A stretch of 64,000 nt of DNA from Bacteroidales bacterium (GCA_028282785.1 JANQHE010000002.1:115581-179580), one strand, 5' to 3'. Counted from the stretch's first letter, positions 38,856-50,096 are shown. Program-made: numbers and translations. The notes: a model not told the origin generated them from the letters alone.

Positions 38856-41800
38856 TTATTTACTAATTATTGGTAAAGTTATAGTAACGGTTGTACCACT
38901 GTAAAGTTCAGAATTTATTTTAATATTTCCATTATGTTCTTCAATTATATTGTAAGTAATTGATAACCCCAAGCCTGTACCTTTTCCCGGGTCTTTAGTG
39001 GTAAAGAAAGGATCAAATATTTTCGATAAGTTTTCTTCACTAATACCGCAACCATTATCAGTTATTTGAATTTGAAGTTGCTTGTTTCTTGCTTTTGTTC
39101 TAATCTTTATATCACCTTTACCTTCGATTGACTGAAGAGCATTGGTTATAATATTAAGAATTGCCTGATGCATTTTTCCTTCATTACATTTTAAAAGGAA
39201 GTTCTTGTTAGTATAATTCTTTTCTATGCTTATTATATCTCTAATTTGATTACCTAATATGTTTAAACAATTATCGATAATATCATGAATATTACATTCT
39301 GTAATCTTAGATTCATCTTTATGACTGTAATGATTTAAACTGGTTACAATTGTAGCTGCCCGCTCTACGCCTTCATTTATACTATCAATAAATATTTGTA
39401 CGTGATCCAGGTGATCCGTTAAATTTTCTTGTAAATAATCTTCTAAACCAAATGCTCCGCCACGAATAAAATTAAGAGGGTTGTTTATTTCATGTGCAAC
39501 ACCTGATGCAAGTACACCTAATGATGCCATTTTTTCTGCTTGAATTAATTGTTTTTGTGCATTCTGTAGGTTTTTTAATGTAATCTGTAATTCTTCTCTT
39601 TGGCTATGCAATTCCTCATTTGTCGAAGACAATTCCTCGTTGGTTGTTTCCAGTTCTTCTGTACGTTCTTTTACAAGAAACTCAAGATGTTCTCTATACT
39701 TTGCCAACTCCTCTTCAATTTTCTTCTTTTCTGTAATATCTGTAACTGTTCCAATATAACCTTGAATCTTGTCGTCTACTATTTCAGGAACAGCATTACC
39801 AAGTACCCAAACTACAGATCCATCTGGTTTTATAAATCTATATTCCATAGATGAATCTTCTCCTTTAGCTGATTTTAGCTCCCAATTAATTTGAAGATTT
39901 TTTTTATCATCCGGATGAACAGCTTTTAACCATCCATTTCCCAATGCCTCTTCAAATTGTAAGCCTGAAATTTCCATCCATTTTGGATTTACATAAGTAA
40001 TATAACCATCTGCCCTAGTTCTAAAAATTCCAACCGGAGAAGTATGAGCAAGTGTTTGAAACAATTGCTGACTTTTTTTAAGTTTTTCCTCTGCAACTTT
40101 TCTTTCCGTAATATCTATCATATTTCCTATAGAACCTATCACATTGCCTTCTGGGTCCTTTACCGGTGCTCCACTTATTAAAAAGTCAAATTTGGTTCCA
40201 TCTTTAGCAATAAATCTGGCTTCATATTGATTGCTAATATTTGATTTTCTTCTTCTATTAGCTTCTATTATCTTCTCTCGATCTTCCGGATCAATTAATA
40301 TCTCATATCCAATTTTTCCAATTATTTCAGATTCAGAGTAACCCAATTTTTCACTAAATCTTTTATTCACAAAGAGCACTACATCATTATTATCTACTAA
40401 CATAACAATATCGTTCATGTTTTCCATTAGCAAACGATACTTTTCTTCGTTTTCCTTTAATGCCCTTTCTATTTTCTTACGTTCTGTAATATTTTCAATA
40501 AATCCCTCTAAAAATAGTCTATTGCCTTTATCATCGCTAACTGTACGCGAGTTTTCCTTTATAGTGATAATTTCTCCATTTTTCTTTCTCCATTCCGACT
40601 CAAAATCTTTAACATAACCTTGCTTTTGCATTAGGCTCTCAAAATCACTTCTGTCTTTATTTACAAAAAAATTGTTTTTAAGTAAATTTAGCCCTACCAA
40701 CTCTTTCACTGATTCATAACCCAACATCTTTACTAAAGCAGGGTTAGCTTTTATAATTTCACCACTAGGCATAGTTTGAAAAATCCCTATTTGTGCATTA
40801 TTAAAAAGCTCTGAATATTTAAGTTCGCTTTCTTTAAGAGCTTTTTCCGCTAGTTTTCGCTTTGTGATATTTACAATAAAGCCTTCGTAATAAAGTGTTT
40901 CTCCTTTTTCATTTCGTATCGCGCGTGCATTTTCTCTAACAATAATGAATTCTCCATTCCTTTTTACCCAGGTTGACTCGAAATCCTTTACGTACCCATC
41001 TTTTTCAATCTTTTCTCTAAATTCATCTCTATTTTTACTAATAAATACATCAACTTCTTCAATATTTTTATGTGCAACTTCATCAAATGACTTTAAGCCT
41101 TGTAACTTGAGCATTGCTGGATTTGCCTGTAAAATAGCGCCTTCAGGCGTGGTTTGATAAATACCAATTTGCGCATTTTCAAAAATTGAAGTGTACTTTA
41201 GTTCATTTTCCGCAAGTTTATTCTCTGCGTTTAGCCTTTTATTATAATCGGATTCTACTTTATTTAAAATTCTATCATTTATTTTTAAAAGCTGGTATCC
41301 TGATATTCCGATAAAAAAGAGTGCTATGGAAACATCAGTTATGAAGTCTATAATCTCAGCACTCTCTAAATTGAACTGGTTTTTTATTCGAAAGGTGAAA
41401 ATAATTAGAACTATTATATTAGCAATTATATAAACAAAAATTGTCCAGTGATTTTTACTTATGAATAATGGAATAATGTTTATTACAGCAAGAATTAAAA
41501 CTATAGTATCTGTACTTGTTATAATACTACCCCGGCTTAAAAACATTGCAAACCAACCACATACATTTGCAGAAAATATAAAAAGATGCGAAGAAATATC
41601 AAAAAACCCTTTTATAAGTAATCTTATGCAGGTAATAAAAATTATTAAAAGAGTAACCTCTGCGACTAATACAGGTAAATACAAACTTTGCAAATTATTA
41701 CTAAACTGGATAAAAACAGATGTACCAATTAAAAATAACAAACTTATTATTCCGGCAATACAGATTGGATAAAATATCCTAACCTTTTGCTTTGTTGCAA

Positions 41801-41879
41801 AATCAACCCCATCATATTTTTTCAATTTCTTATCTAAAAATGATTGAAAGAAATTATAACGAAATGATGTCTCATTCAT
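38856..41879 (-). CDS. Multi-PAS sensor histidine kinase
   Basis: 1007 aa; N-terminal TMs, about four PAS/PAC units (ITERKxxE repeats), [37 protein letters not shown]. Confidence 0.95.
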   Translation of the reverse strand: MNETSFRYNFFQSFLDKKLKKYDGVDFATKQKVRIFYPICIAGIISLLFLIGTSVFIQFSNNLQSLYLPVLVAEVTLLIIFITCIRLLIKGFFDISSHLFIFSANVCGWFAMFLSRGSIITSTDTIVLILAVINIIPLFISKNHWTIFVYIIANIIVLIIFTFRIKNQFNLESAEIIDFITDVSIALFFIGISGYQLLKINDRILNKVESDYNKRLNAENKLAENELKYTSIFENAQIGIYQTTPEGAILQANPAMLKLQGLKSFDEVAHKNIEEVDVFISKNRDEFREKIEKDGYVKDFESTWVKRNGEFIIVRENARAIRNEKGETLYYEGFIVNITKRKLAEKALKESELKYSELFNNAQIGIFQTMPSGEIIKANPALVKMLGYESVKELVGLNLLKNNFFVNKDRSDFESLMQKQGYVKDFESEWRKKNGEIITIKENSRTVSDDKGNRLFLEGFIENITERKKIERALKENEEKYRLLMENMNDIVMLVDNNDVVLFVNKRFSEKLGYSESEIIGKIGYEILIDPEDREKIIEANRRRKSNISNQYEARFIAKDGTKFDFLISGAPVKDPEGNVIGSIGNMIDITERKVAEEKLKKSQQLFQTLAHTSPVGIFRTRADGYITYVNPKWMEISGLQFEEALGNGWLKAVHPDDKKNLQINWELKSAKGEDSSMEYRFIKPDGSVVWVLGNAVPEIVDDKIQGYIGTVTDITEKKKIEEELAKYREHLEFLVKERTEELETTNEELSSTNEELHSQREELQITLKNLQNAQKQLIQAEKMASLGVLASGVAHEINNPLNFIRGGAFGLEDYLQENLTDHLDHVQIFIDSINEGVERAATIVTSLNHYSHKDESKITECNIHDIIDNCLNILGNQIRDIISIEKNYTNKNFLLKCNEGKMHQAILNIITNALQSIEGKGDIKIRTKARNKQLQIQITDNGCGISEENLSKIFDPFFTTKDPGKGTGLGLSITYNIIEEHNGNIKINSELYSGTTVTITLPIISK

Positions 41880-41981
41880 AAGCCCAGAGTAAAATAACTT
41901 ACTTTTATTAATATTATAAATTTAGGGAATGTTTTATTTTTATCCAATTCCTTGATTTAAGTACAATGGAATTAAACAATT

Positions 41982-42010
41982 AAAGGGTAACTGTAAACCA
42001 ATTACCCTTT
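41982..42010 (-). terminator. Hairpin downstream of the PfkB-family gene
   Basis: AAAGGGTAACTGTAAACCAATTACCCTTT inverted repeat just past the stop at 42031; weak T tract. Confidence 0.5.
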
Positions 42011-42030
42011 ACTATAAAATTATCTATTAT

Positions 42031-42996
42031 TTAATAGATTTTTTTTATTAGCTCCCAGGTTGCAGGGTTCATTTTTGCTCCAATTGTTTCGATTACCTTA
42101 CCGGCACATAAAGAACCAATTTGGCCACATTTATCTAAAGGCATATTATTAGTTAAACCATATAAAAATCCTGATGCAAAAAGATCACCTGCTCCGGTTG
42201 TATCAACAGGTTTTGCATGTATAGGATCAATTTTATAAATCTTTCCTTTACTTTTAACAAGAGAGCCCTTTTTACCAATTTTTACAATAGCAATTTCACA
42301 TTGTTCAGCTAACTCATTTAATGATTCTTCGGGTTCTTTTCCAGTAAAAGCCTTTGATTCTTCTTCGTTAGCAAATATAATATCAACATGATTTTTTACA
42401 TAATCTTTAAGAAATTCCAGGTTATCCTCAACAACATTGAAACTTGCCATATCAATGGAGATTTTCATATTATTTGCCTTAGACAATTCAGCCGCCCTTA
42501 ACATCAAATCATGGTTTAATGCTAAATAACCTTCAATATGTAAAATATCATAATCTTTAAATTGTTCATTAGTAAGATCTGCATGGTTTAACTCAATAGC
42601 TGCACCTAAATAAGTTGCAAAAGTTCGTTCGGAATCTTTAGAAACCATTGCCATTGCCCTTCCTGTATCAACATTTCCTTTTAATAAAAATGGTTCAATG
42701 TTATGTTCTTTCATATCACGACTAAAGAACTCCCCAAATTCATCATTACCTACTTTACCAATATATCCTGCATCTCCTCCCAGGCTTGCAATTCCATGAA
42801 TCGTATTTGCAGCTGAACCACCTGATGACTGTGATTTTTCAAAATCTTTGGTAGCATTATTTATTTGTTCAGCAAAATCTCTTTCCGATAGTTGCATACT
42901 TCCTTTTTTTAGTGAGAATTTCTCTAAGGTTGAATCATCCGGTAATTGGATCATAATATCAACCAATGCATTTCCTAGTCCTAATACTTTTGCCAT
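42031..42996 (-). CDS. PfkB-family carbohydrate/adenosine kinase
   Basis: 321 aa; GGSAANTIHGIASLGGDAGYIGKVGNDEFG, PVDTTGAGDLFASGFLYGL. Confidence 0.94.
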   Translation of the reverse strand: MAKVLGLGNALVDIMIQLPDDSTLEKFSLKKGSMQLSERDFAEQINNATKDFEKSQSSGGSAANTIHGIASLGGDAGYIGKVGNDEFGEFFSRDMKEHNIEPFLLKGNVDTGRAMAMVSKDSERTFATYLGAAIELNHADLTNEQFKDYDILHIEGYLALNHDLMLRAAELSKANNMKISIDMASFNVVEDNLEFLKDYVKNHVDIIFANEEESKAFTGKEPEESLNELAEQCEIAIVKIGKKGSLVKSKGKIYKIDPIHAKPVDTTGAGDLFASGFLYGLTNNMPLDKCGQIGSLCAGKVIETIGAKMNPATWELIKKIY

Positions 42997-43095
42997 TGTT
43001 ATTTATTTAATTTAAAAACCCTGCAAAAATAACAAGATTATTAAAAGATTATCAGCTAATTGAAAACAAATTCTAAAAAAATGCAAATAAATTTG

Positions 43096-43119
43096 GTTTA
43101 TTTTATAAACTAGTTTATA
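43096..43119. promoter_or_regulatory. Putative operator copy 1, overlapping a TAnnTTTG-like -7 element (TATATTTG, 43116-43123)
   Basis: GTTTATTTTATAAACTAGTTTATA; core TATAAACTAGTTTATA (43104-43119) is a perfect 16-bp palindrome. Confidence 0.65.
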
Positions 43120-43156
43120 TTTGTCTCAACAACCTTTTAAACTGATTATATAAAAT

Positions 43157-43732
43157 ATGGAAAAAGAACTAAAACCGGAGGAAAGTTTAAAGATCATCAA
43201 CGATATGATCTCATCCGCAAAAATCAATTTACGTGAACATAATTTTTATTTTTTGTTCTGGGGATATACAATCGCGCTCATTAGCCTAATGCATTTTATA
43301 GCTGATTATTATATGCTGCTAAATAATCCGGAAATAGTTTGGCTACTGGTTATTCCAGGTATGATAGTAAGTGGAATATACGGCTATGTTACCGGCCGTA
43401 AAAACAAAACATTTTCACACATAGATAAAATACATAGTTTTACCTGGTTTGCTTTTATTATTAGCTATATAATCATAATTATTTTTGGTAAAGAAGTAAA
43501 CTATAATATTTCCGAACTTATTTTTGTATTAGTAGGTATGGCCACTTTTATTTCGGGTACAGTGCTAAAATTCCGTCCTTTAACATTTGGTGCAATAGTA
43601 TTTTGGATTGGTGCTATAATTTGTTTCATTATTCCTCATATCTATGTAACATTAGTAGGTTTCTTTATTATTATCTTCGGATTTTTAGTTCCAGGATACA
43701 TGTTAAAAAATTACTCTAAGAAAAATGCTTAA
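43157..43732 (+). CDS. Multi-TM membrane protein, coupled to the downstream winged-helix regulator
   Basis: 191 aa; about six hydrophobic helices; 3' end overlaps next gene by 8 nt. Confidence 0.85.
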   Translation: MEKELKPEESLKIINDMISSAKINLREHNFYFLFWGYTIALISLMHFIADYYMLLNNPEIVWLLVIPGMIVSGIYGYVTGRKNKTFSHIDKIHSFTWFAFIISYIIIIIFGKEVNYNISELIFVLVGMATFISGTVLKFRPLTFGAIVFWIGAIICFIIPHIYVTLVGFFIIIFGFLVPGYMLKNYSKKNA

Positions 43733-44009
43733 AAAATTAAATCCATTATTACACTCTGAATTACGTTTAGCTATTATGTCGCTTTTGGTTTCTATACAAA
43801 AAGCAGATTTTACTTTGATCAAAGAAAAAACAGAAGCAACTGCTGGAAACCTTAGTGTACAAATTACTAAATTGGAAGAGGCAGGTTACTTAAAAGTGAA
43901 AAAAGGATTTAAAGGGAAAATGCCTCAAACAACCTGTATTATAACTAAAAAAGGAATTGATGCATTTGAACAATATGTGGAAGATCTAAAAGGATATTTA
44001 AAACTTTAA
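43725..44009 (+). CDS. Winged-helix transcriptional regulator (MarR/ArsR-like single-domain HTH)
   Basis: 94 aa; LHSELRLAIMSLLVSIQKADFTLIKEKTEATAGNLSVQITKLEEAGYLKVKKGFKGKMPQTTCIITKKG. Confidence 0.9.
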   Translation: MLKKLNPLLHSELRLAIMSLLVSIQKADFTLIKEKTEATAGNLSVQITKLEEAGYLKVKKGFKGKMPQTTCIITKKGIDAFEQYVEDLKGYLKL

Positions 44010-44026
44010 TTTTTTTTGCTGATTTA

Positions 44027-44050
44027 GTTTATTTTATAAACTGGTTTATA
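44027..44050. promoter_or_regulatory. Putative operator copy 2
   Basis: GTTTATTTTATAAACTGGTTTATA; differs from copy 1 by one base. Confidence 0.65.
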
Positions 44051-44172
44051 ATCAATTTAGCAAGATTAATCAACCGAATGGCAAAAATGATCAACATTAA
44101 AACAACAAACGACCATAACTTTGGATCAATCTGCCAAGCAGGCAGGTTATAAATTTTAAAACAAATATAGAA

Positions 44173-44922
44173 ATGAGAACACTAGCAAAAATTTTATCGA
44201 TCAGTATTTTGATATTTAATGTAAATCAATTAAATGCACAAGAAAACAAATTAAAACAATGGGAAAAAAAAGCTTTCCAGGCTTATGAAAACTCCAGTAT
44301 TTTTATGTGGAAACAATTGGCTACTCAGGCAGACCAAGTTCTAAGCAAGGCAAATGCCGATAAAGAATCCAAAATAGCTGCCATAAAGCTAAAATATGGA
44401 TTACTATATGGATGTTTATCTAACCAGGATAAAAATACCTATGAACAATATTTAGAGAAAACTTTAGAACAAATGAATACTTTATTGGAGGAGTATCCAA
44501 AATCATCTGATCTATATTGTATTTCAGCGGCATTAATGAGCGTTCAAATGGGCTTTACTCCAATGAAGGGAATGACTTTGGGTTCATTAAGTGGAAAACA
44601 CATTGATCAATCAATAAAACTGGATTCTCTTAGTGCAATGGCATGGAGGCAATATGCCGGTTCAAAATATTTTACTCCAAAAATGTGGGGTGGTGATATT
44701 GAAGAAGCTATTAAAAAATATGAATACTCTATAAAGCTTTATGAAAAACAGAATCTAACACAAGATTGGACCTATGTTGATGCAATTGTATGGTTAGGAA
44801 TTGCCTATAGAAAAGTTGGTAAAACAGAGAAGGCCAAAGCTGCTTTCGAAAAAGCATTAACTATTGCCCCGGAATTTGGATGGGTAAAAAATCAATTATT
44901 ACCAAGCGTGTCAGAACTTTAA
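44173..44922 (+). CDS. Secreted TPR-type protein
   Basis: 249 aa; signal peptide, C-terminal TPR (AIVWLGIAYRKVGKTEKAKAAFEKALTIAPEFGW). Confidence 0.8.
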   Translation: MRTLAKILSISILIFNVNQLNAQENKLKQWEKKAFQAYENSSIFMWKQLATQADQVLSKANADKESKIAAIKLKYGLLYGCLSNQDKNTYEQYLEKTLEQMNTLLEEYPKSSDLYCISAALMSVQMGFTPMKGMTLGSLSGKHIDQSIKLDSLSAMAWRQYAGSKYFTPKMWGGDIEEAIKKYEYSIKLYEKQNLTQDWTYVDAIVWLGIAYRKVGKTEKAKAAFEKALTIAPEFGWVKNQLLPSVSEL

Positions 44923-44932
44923 AATATTAAAA

Positions 44933-47056
44933 ATGAAACAATTCTTAGGGGTTATTCTGCTTAGTTGCATTGTTTCAGGATTATTTTCCCAGCAAACCAT
45001 AAAAGGAGTTATTCTGGATGCCGAAAATAACGAACCACTCCCTGGAGCAAATATATTTTTATTGAGTGATTGGAGCATTGGATCAACTACAGATATAAAC
45101 GGAGTATTCGAATTTAAAATAACAAATTTAAAATCCTATGATACTTTAATTGTTAGTTACGTTGGATATAAAGAAGCCCATATTCCAGTCACTAAAACGG
45201 ATAAACAGTTAACAATAAGATTAGAGGCATTTGCTCACATATTAGAAGCTTCAGTTGTTACGGCAAGACGAATTATTGCAGAAGAATTTACTGTTAAACA
45301 ACTGAAACAGTTGGATATATATCTAAATCCTGCAGCAAAAGCAGATCCTCTGTTAGCAATCAATGCTATGCCTGCTTCAACAACAACAGATGAATCTGCC
45401 AGCATTAGTTTACGGGGAAGCCGGCCCGATGAAACAGGGATATATCTAAACGATGTTCCAATTTATGATGCAATAAGATTTTCACAGTTAAATGGAATTG
45501 GAACATTTAGTATCTTTAATACGGATATTATTGAACGAATGCATGTATTTGCAGGAAACCCTCCATTGGAATATGGAAATTCTGCTTCAGGTTTAGTGAG
45601 TTTGCAAACCAATAACAAAATTCCGGATGGTCCGACAAACACTATTGCTCTTTCATTAGCAAATTTTGGAGCATTAACATCAAGAAAATTAGGCGATAAA
45701 ACTGCATTGGTTGCTTTTGGAAATTATCAGCCATCACAAATATTTACAGGCTTAAACCAGGATGCGATGCGCGATTTGGAAGACTTCAGTTCTTATGATC
45801 TTGGTTTACATGTAATGCATAACTTGAACTCTAATTTGAGATTTAAGTTATTTAATTACAGCAATGCAGAAGGTTATAAATTCAATACAAGGGTTCCAAG
45901 CTATACAGGTATTTTTGATATGTACAAAAAGAGAAATTATACGATTGCCAATTTCCTTTCACAACAGGATCATGGTGAAATAACTGTGAATGGTGGCTAT
46001 AATATTAGCCAGGAAGGTTATCAATACAGTATAACAGATATTGATGTATATAAACAAGATCTATTTTTCTCTGCAACTTATCAGCATTTCTTTGATAAAT
46101 TGAGTATTAAAGGCGGAGGATCATATGATTACAGAATAAATGATTCTAATGGATCAAAACCTATCTATGATCACGCACAAGATATGGATCATCCAACAAT
46201 TTCATTTTCAACAGTTGAAGAATACAATTTACCTGAATTCTTTGTTTATACTAAATTAAATCTTGCAGATCATTTGATTTTTGGAACAGGTGTAAGAAAA
46301 AATGTTGTAATCGGTCGGACTCCAAACTATTGGAGCTATCAGGGAAACCTAAATTACAACATCAAAGAAAAACATAATTTCAATCTTTCTGCAGGGCATT
46401 ATAACCGTTTGGCAATGCCGAATGCACAGGATTATGAAATTACCCATTACGAGTCAAATCAATATTCGTTGGATTATACATTAACTACTGATCTATTTGA
46501 ATTACAAACCTCTGTTTTCAAAAAAAATGTTTTTCATGGTGATTATGAAGACGATATTATTGGAGGTGAATTATATACCAAGATTAAAATAAAACCTGTC
46601 GAATTTCAGTTTTCCATAACCAGCCTTGATGTAGAAATAAAAACCGATATTGAGACGTATCCATCTGATTATGATTTAGATTACTTTGTGCGTTCATCCC
46701 TAAAATATAAGGTTAGAGATATTTTCGAAATAAGCACAATTTACATTTTCAGGCAAGGAAGTTATTATCGCCCTGTAATTACAAGTAATTTAGATACAGA
46801 GACTCAAACTTACCGTCCGGTTTATGAAGACTGGGATAATTCGGAACGTTTACCGGATTATCACAAAATAGATGTGTCGATATCGAAATATTGGGTACTA
46901 AATAGCAAGCTTGCATTAGTATTGTATGCTAATGTAAGTAATCTTCTCAATAATGATAACGTAATGGCAGTAAATTATAATCGGGATTATTCAGTAAGTT
47001 TTAACGAGCTTTACTCGCAGCGGTCTATTTATTTTGGGGTGAGCATAATCTTCTAA
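44933..47056 (+). CDS. TonB-dependent receptor with N-terminal carboxypeptidase-like domain
   Basis: 707 aa; IKGVILDAENNEPLPGANIFLLSDWSIGSTTDINGVFEFKI, plug SISLRGSRPDETGIYLNDVPIYD, beta-barrel C-terminus ending in F. Confidence 0.92.
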   Translation: MKQFLGVILLSCIVSGLFSQQTIKGVILDAENNEPLPGANIFLLSDWSIGSTTDINGVFEFKITNLKSYDTLIVSYVGYKEAHIPVTKTDKQLTIRLEAFAHILEASVVTARRIIAEEFTVKQLKQLDIYLNPAAKADPLLAINAMPASTTTDESASISLRGSRPDETGIYLNDVPIYDAIRFSQLNGIGTFSIFNTDIIERMHVFAGNPPLEYGNSASGLVSLQTNNKIPDGPTNTIALSLANFGALTSRKLGDKTALVAFGNYQPSQIFTGLNQDAMRDLEDFSSYDLGLHVMHNLNSNLRFKLFNYSNAEGYKFNTRVPSYTGIFDMYKKRNYTIANFLSQQDHGEITVNGGYNISQEGYQYSITDIDVYKQDLFFSATYQHFFDKLSIKGGGSYDYRINDSNGSKPIYDHAQDMDHPTISFSTVEEYNLPEFFVYTKLNLADHLIFGTGVRKNVVIGRTPNYWSYQGNLNYNIKEKHNFNLSAGHYNRLAMPNAQDYEITHYESNQYSLDYTLTTDLFELQTSVFKKNVFHGDYEDDIIGGELYTKIKIKPVEFQFSITSLDVEIKTDIETYPSDYDLDYFVRSSLKYKVRDIFEISTIYIFRQGSYYRPVITSNLDTETQTYRPVYEDWDNSERLPDYHKIDVSISKYWVLNSKLALVLYANVSNLLNNDNVMAVNYNRDYSVSFNELYSQRSIYFGVSIIF

Positions 47057-47058
47057 AA

Positions 47059-47119
47059 AAACACCGCCAAGACGCTAAGGCGCAAAGTTCATCTCTGCGG
47101 CTTGGCGCCTTTGCGGTTA
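47059..47119. repeat. GC-rich imperfect inverted repeat, dispersed-repeat style
   Basis: AAACACCGCCAAGACGCTAAGGCGCAAAGTTCATCTCTGCGGCTTGGCGCCTTTGCGGTT between convergent genes. Confidence 0.65.
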
Positions 47120-47123
47120 ATTC

Positions 47124-48074
47124 TTATAACAATTCATTCAACTTATCAGTTACGTTCTTTTCTATTCTATCAATTACTTCGCTTACATCTGCTTTTTGAA
47201 ATTTATCACCAGTGATACTCTCAAATAATTCGATGTAACGATCCGAAACCTGGTTTACAAATTCTTCCGGCATTTCAGGAACCTGTTGTCCTTCTTCTCC
47301 TTTAAATCCCTGATCCATTAACCATTCACGAACAAATTCTTTCGATAATTGCTTTTGGTTTTCAGCCTTATCTTGTCTTTCCTGGTAACCTTCCAGATAG
47401 AAGTATCTTGACGAATCAGGTGTGTGGATTTCGTCGATTAAATAAATTTGTCCATCCTTTTTACCAAACTCATATTTGGTATCTACAAGGATTAATCCCA
47501 TTTTTTCAGCAATTTCACTTCCTCTTTTAAATAACTCTAATGAATATTTTTCAAGCATAGCATAATCTTCAGCTGAAACAAGTCCTTGTCTAAGTATTTC
47601 TTCTTTTGAAATATTCTCGTCATGTCCGACTTCAGCTTTTGTTGTAGGTGTTAAAATTGGCTCTGGAAATCTTTGGTGTTCAACCAAACCTTCCGGTAAT
47701 GGAACCCCACAAATTTCTCGGCCTCCATTTTTATATAAACGCCATGAGCTTCCTGTCAAATATCCTCTAACAATCATTTCAATCGGAAAAGGTTCGCACC
47801 TATGTCCAATAGTAACCATTGGATCAGGAACGGCTATTTTCCAATTCGGAACAATATCAGCTGTTGCATCCAAGAATTTATCGGCAATCTGATTTAAAAC
47901 CTGCCCTTTATAAGGTATTCCCTTTGGTAAAACCACATCGAATGCTGAGATTCTGTCGCTAACTACCATTACCAAATATTGATCGTTAATGTTATAAACA
48001 TCACGAACTTTACCATGATAAACATCTTTTTGTTTTGGAAAATTAAAATCCGTTTTTACTACTGCTTCTGCCAT
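47124..48074 (-). CDS. purC: Phosphoribosylaminoimidazole-succinocarboxamide synthase
   Basis: 316 aa; [57 protein letters not shown]. Confidence 0.96.
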   Translation of the reverse strand: MAEAVVKTDFNFPKQKDVYHGKVRDVYNINDQYLVMVVSDRISAFDVVLPKGIPYKGQVLNQIADKFLDATADIVPNWKIAVPDPMVTIGHRCEPFPIEMIVRGYLTGSSWRLYKNGGREICGVPLPEGLVEHQRFPEPILTPTTKAEVGHDENISKEEILRQGLVSAEDYAMLEKYSLELFKRGSEIAEKMGLILVDTKYEFGKKDGQIYLIDEIHTPDSSRYFYLEGYQERQDKAENQKQLSKEFVREWLMDQGFKGEEGQQVPEMPEEFVNQVSDRYIELFESITGDKFQKADVSEVIDRIEKNVTDKLNELL

Positions 48075-48104
48075 GTTTCTAGTTATTTAATAATTAGTAT
48101 ATAG

Positions 48105-49088
48105 TTATTTATTATTCTCTTTGCTTTCTCCATTACCATTATCGACATCCAGTTTTTTATAGGCATCTACAATATATTTTACAAGATGATGCCTGATAAT
48201 ATCACGTTCATCGAAATAAACAGCCGATATTCCTTTTACATCTTTCAATATTTTAAGTGCCTGAATCAACCCTGATTTATTTTTAGGGCGTAGATCAATC
48301 TGTGTTGTATCACCTGTAACAATAAATTTGGCGTTTTTACCCATACGTGTAAGGAACATTTTTAACTGGTTTACAGTTGTATTTTGTGCCTCGTCTAAAA
48401 TTACAAAAGCATTATCAAGTGTTCTACCTCGCATGTATGCTAATGGGGCAATTTCAATAATTCCATCTTCAATCAAATCTGCCAGTTTTCGTGGATGGAT
48501 CATATCCATTAATGCATCATAAAGAGGACGTAAATAAGGATCAAGTTTTTCTTTTAAATCTCCAGGTAAAAATCCCAGATTCTCTCCTGCTTCTACAGCA
48601 GGTCGTGTTAAAATTATTCGACGAACTTCTTTGTTTTTAAATGCTTTTACAGCCAATGCAATAGCTGTATATGTTTTTCCCGAACCCGCAGGGCCAATTG
48701 CAAATAATAGATCGTTTATATTATAATCATCAACCAGCTTTTGTTGATTAACTGTACGAGCACGAATAGGTCTTCCACTATTACTATAAATCAACGCATC
48801 ATCAATTTCTTCTTTTCTTTTAAGCATTGAAATACCTTCACCTTTGATCAGTGCTTTAAACTCATCATCATCCAGTTTTTTAAACTTAAAAAAATACTCT
48901 ATTAAAAGTTGAAGTTTTTCCTCAAACTCATTAATCAGATGCTCCTCTCCTTTTACCTTAAGTTCATCACCGCGGCCAATAATTTTTAACTTCGGATAAT
49001 GATCTTTTAAAATCTCCAGTCGTGAATTTTTTATTCCATAAATGTTTACCGGCTCAATGCCTTCTAAGAAGATTACTTTTTCTATCAT
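48105..49088 (-). CDS. PhoH-family ATPase
   Basis: 327 aa; FAIGPAGSGKTYTAIALAVKAF, LTRPAVEAGENLGFLPGDLKEKLDPYLRPLYDAL, FVILDEAQNTT. Confidence 0.96.
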   Translation of the reverse strand: MIEKVIFLEGIEPVNIYGIKNSRLEILKDHYPKLKIIGRGDELKVKGEEHLINEFEEKLQLLIEYFFKFKKLDDDEFKALIKGEGISMLKRKEEIDDALIYSNSGRPIRARTVNQQKLVDDYNINDLLFAIGPAGSGKTYTAIALAVKAFKNKEVRRIILTRPAVEAGENLGFLPGDLKEKLDPYLRPLYDALMDMIHPRKLADLIEDGIIEIAPLAYMRGRTLDNAFVILDEAQNTTVNQLKMFLTRMGKNAKFIVTGDTTQIDLRPKNKSGLIQALKILKDVKGISAVYFDERDIIRHHLVKYIVDAYKKLDVDNGNGESKENNK

Positions 49089-49325
49089 AAAGTTTTTTTA
49101 GTCAAAACAATCTTATGTATTTCTCTAAAGATCAGAATACAAAGGTAGAAATCTGATTTTAGAATCATCGAAAATAAGAAAAATATTTTCTAATTAACCC
49201 AAAAAATATTCGAGTTACTATAAAGTTTTAAACAAAATCGTTATTTATTTTAACCTGCCTTCAAAATCTGTAATAATCCTTTAAATTTGTATCTTTAAAT
49301 AAAATCCGGAAGCATTTTAAGTTTT

Positions 49326-50096
49326 ATGCCTGTAATTACCTTAACAACAGATTGGAACAAAAACGATTTCTATTTAGGAGCTGTAAAAGGTCAAATTTAC
49401 AACAACTATTCCGATGCAATTGTTGTTGATATTACACATCAAATTAAACCGTTTAATATTTATCAAGCTGCATTTATTCTAAAAAACTCGTACACGTTTT
49501 ACCCCAAAGGGAGTGTACATATCTTGGGAGTAAAAACAGAAGCATATAAGGATCAAAAATACCTGGCTGCGGAATACGATGGGCATTTTTTTTTAGGAAC
49601 TGATAACGGGATTTTCAGTTTAATATTCAAAGATGATGATCCGGTTAGGTATATATCAATTAATGAAAAAAGAACCAGTTTTCCGGTTTTGAATGTTTTT
49701 TCAAAAGTAGCGTGTAAATTAATACAGGGAGAAAAATTAGAAAAATTGGGAGATGCCGTAAGCAAAATTGAAAGAAGGGTTCCACTGCGTGCCACAATCG
49801 AAGAAAATGTGATATCCGGAAGTGTGGTTTACATTGATTCGTTCCAGAATGCCATTACCAATGTTTCAAAAGACTTATTTGATCGTGTGGGAAACAGAAA
49901 ATCGTTCAAGATATATGTCCAGAGCAACCATTATGTGATCTCTAAAATAAATCAGGCATACCAGGAAACATCGGTAGGTGAACTACTTGCAATTTTTAAC
50001 TCATTAGATTTACTGGAAATTGCCATAAACGGAGGAAATGCAGCTGAGTTACTTAACCTGGATACGAACTCAAGCATAAGGATAAAGTTTCGATAA
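49326..50096 (+). CDS. S-adenosyl-L-methionine hydroxide adenosyltransferase (DUF62/SAM hydrolase) family protein
   Basis: 256 aa; ITLTTDWNKNDFYLGAVKGQIYNNYSDAIVVDITHQI, GTDNGIFSLIF, IDSFQNAITNVSK. Confidence 0.92.
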   Translation: MPVITLTTDWNKNDFYLGAVKGQIYNNYSDAIVVDITHQIKPFNIYQAAFILKNSYTFYPKGSVHILGVKTEAYKDQKYLAAEYDGHFFLGTDNGIFSLIFKDDDPVRYISINEKRTSFPVLNVFSKVACKLIQGEKLEKLGDAVSKIERRVPLRATIEENVISGSVVYIDSFQNAITNVSKDLFDRVGNRKSFKIYVQSNHYVISKINQAYQETSVGELLAIFNSLDLLEIAINGGNAAELLNLDTNSSIRIKFR

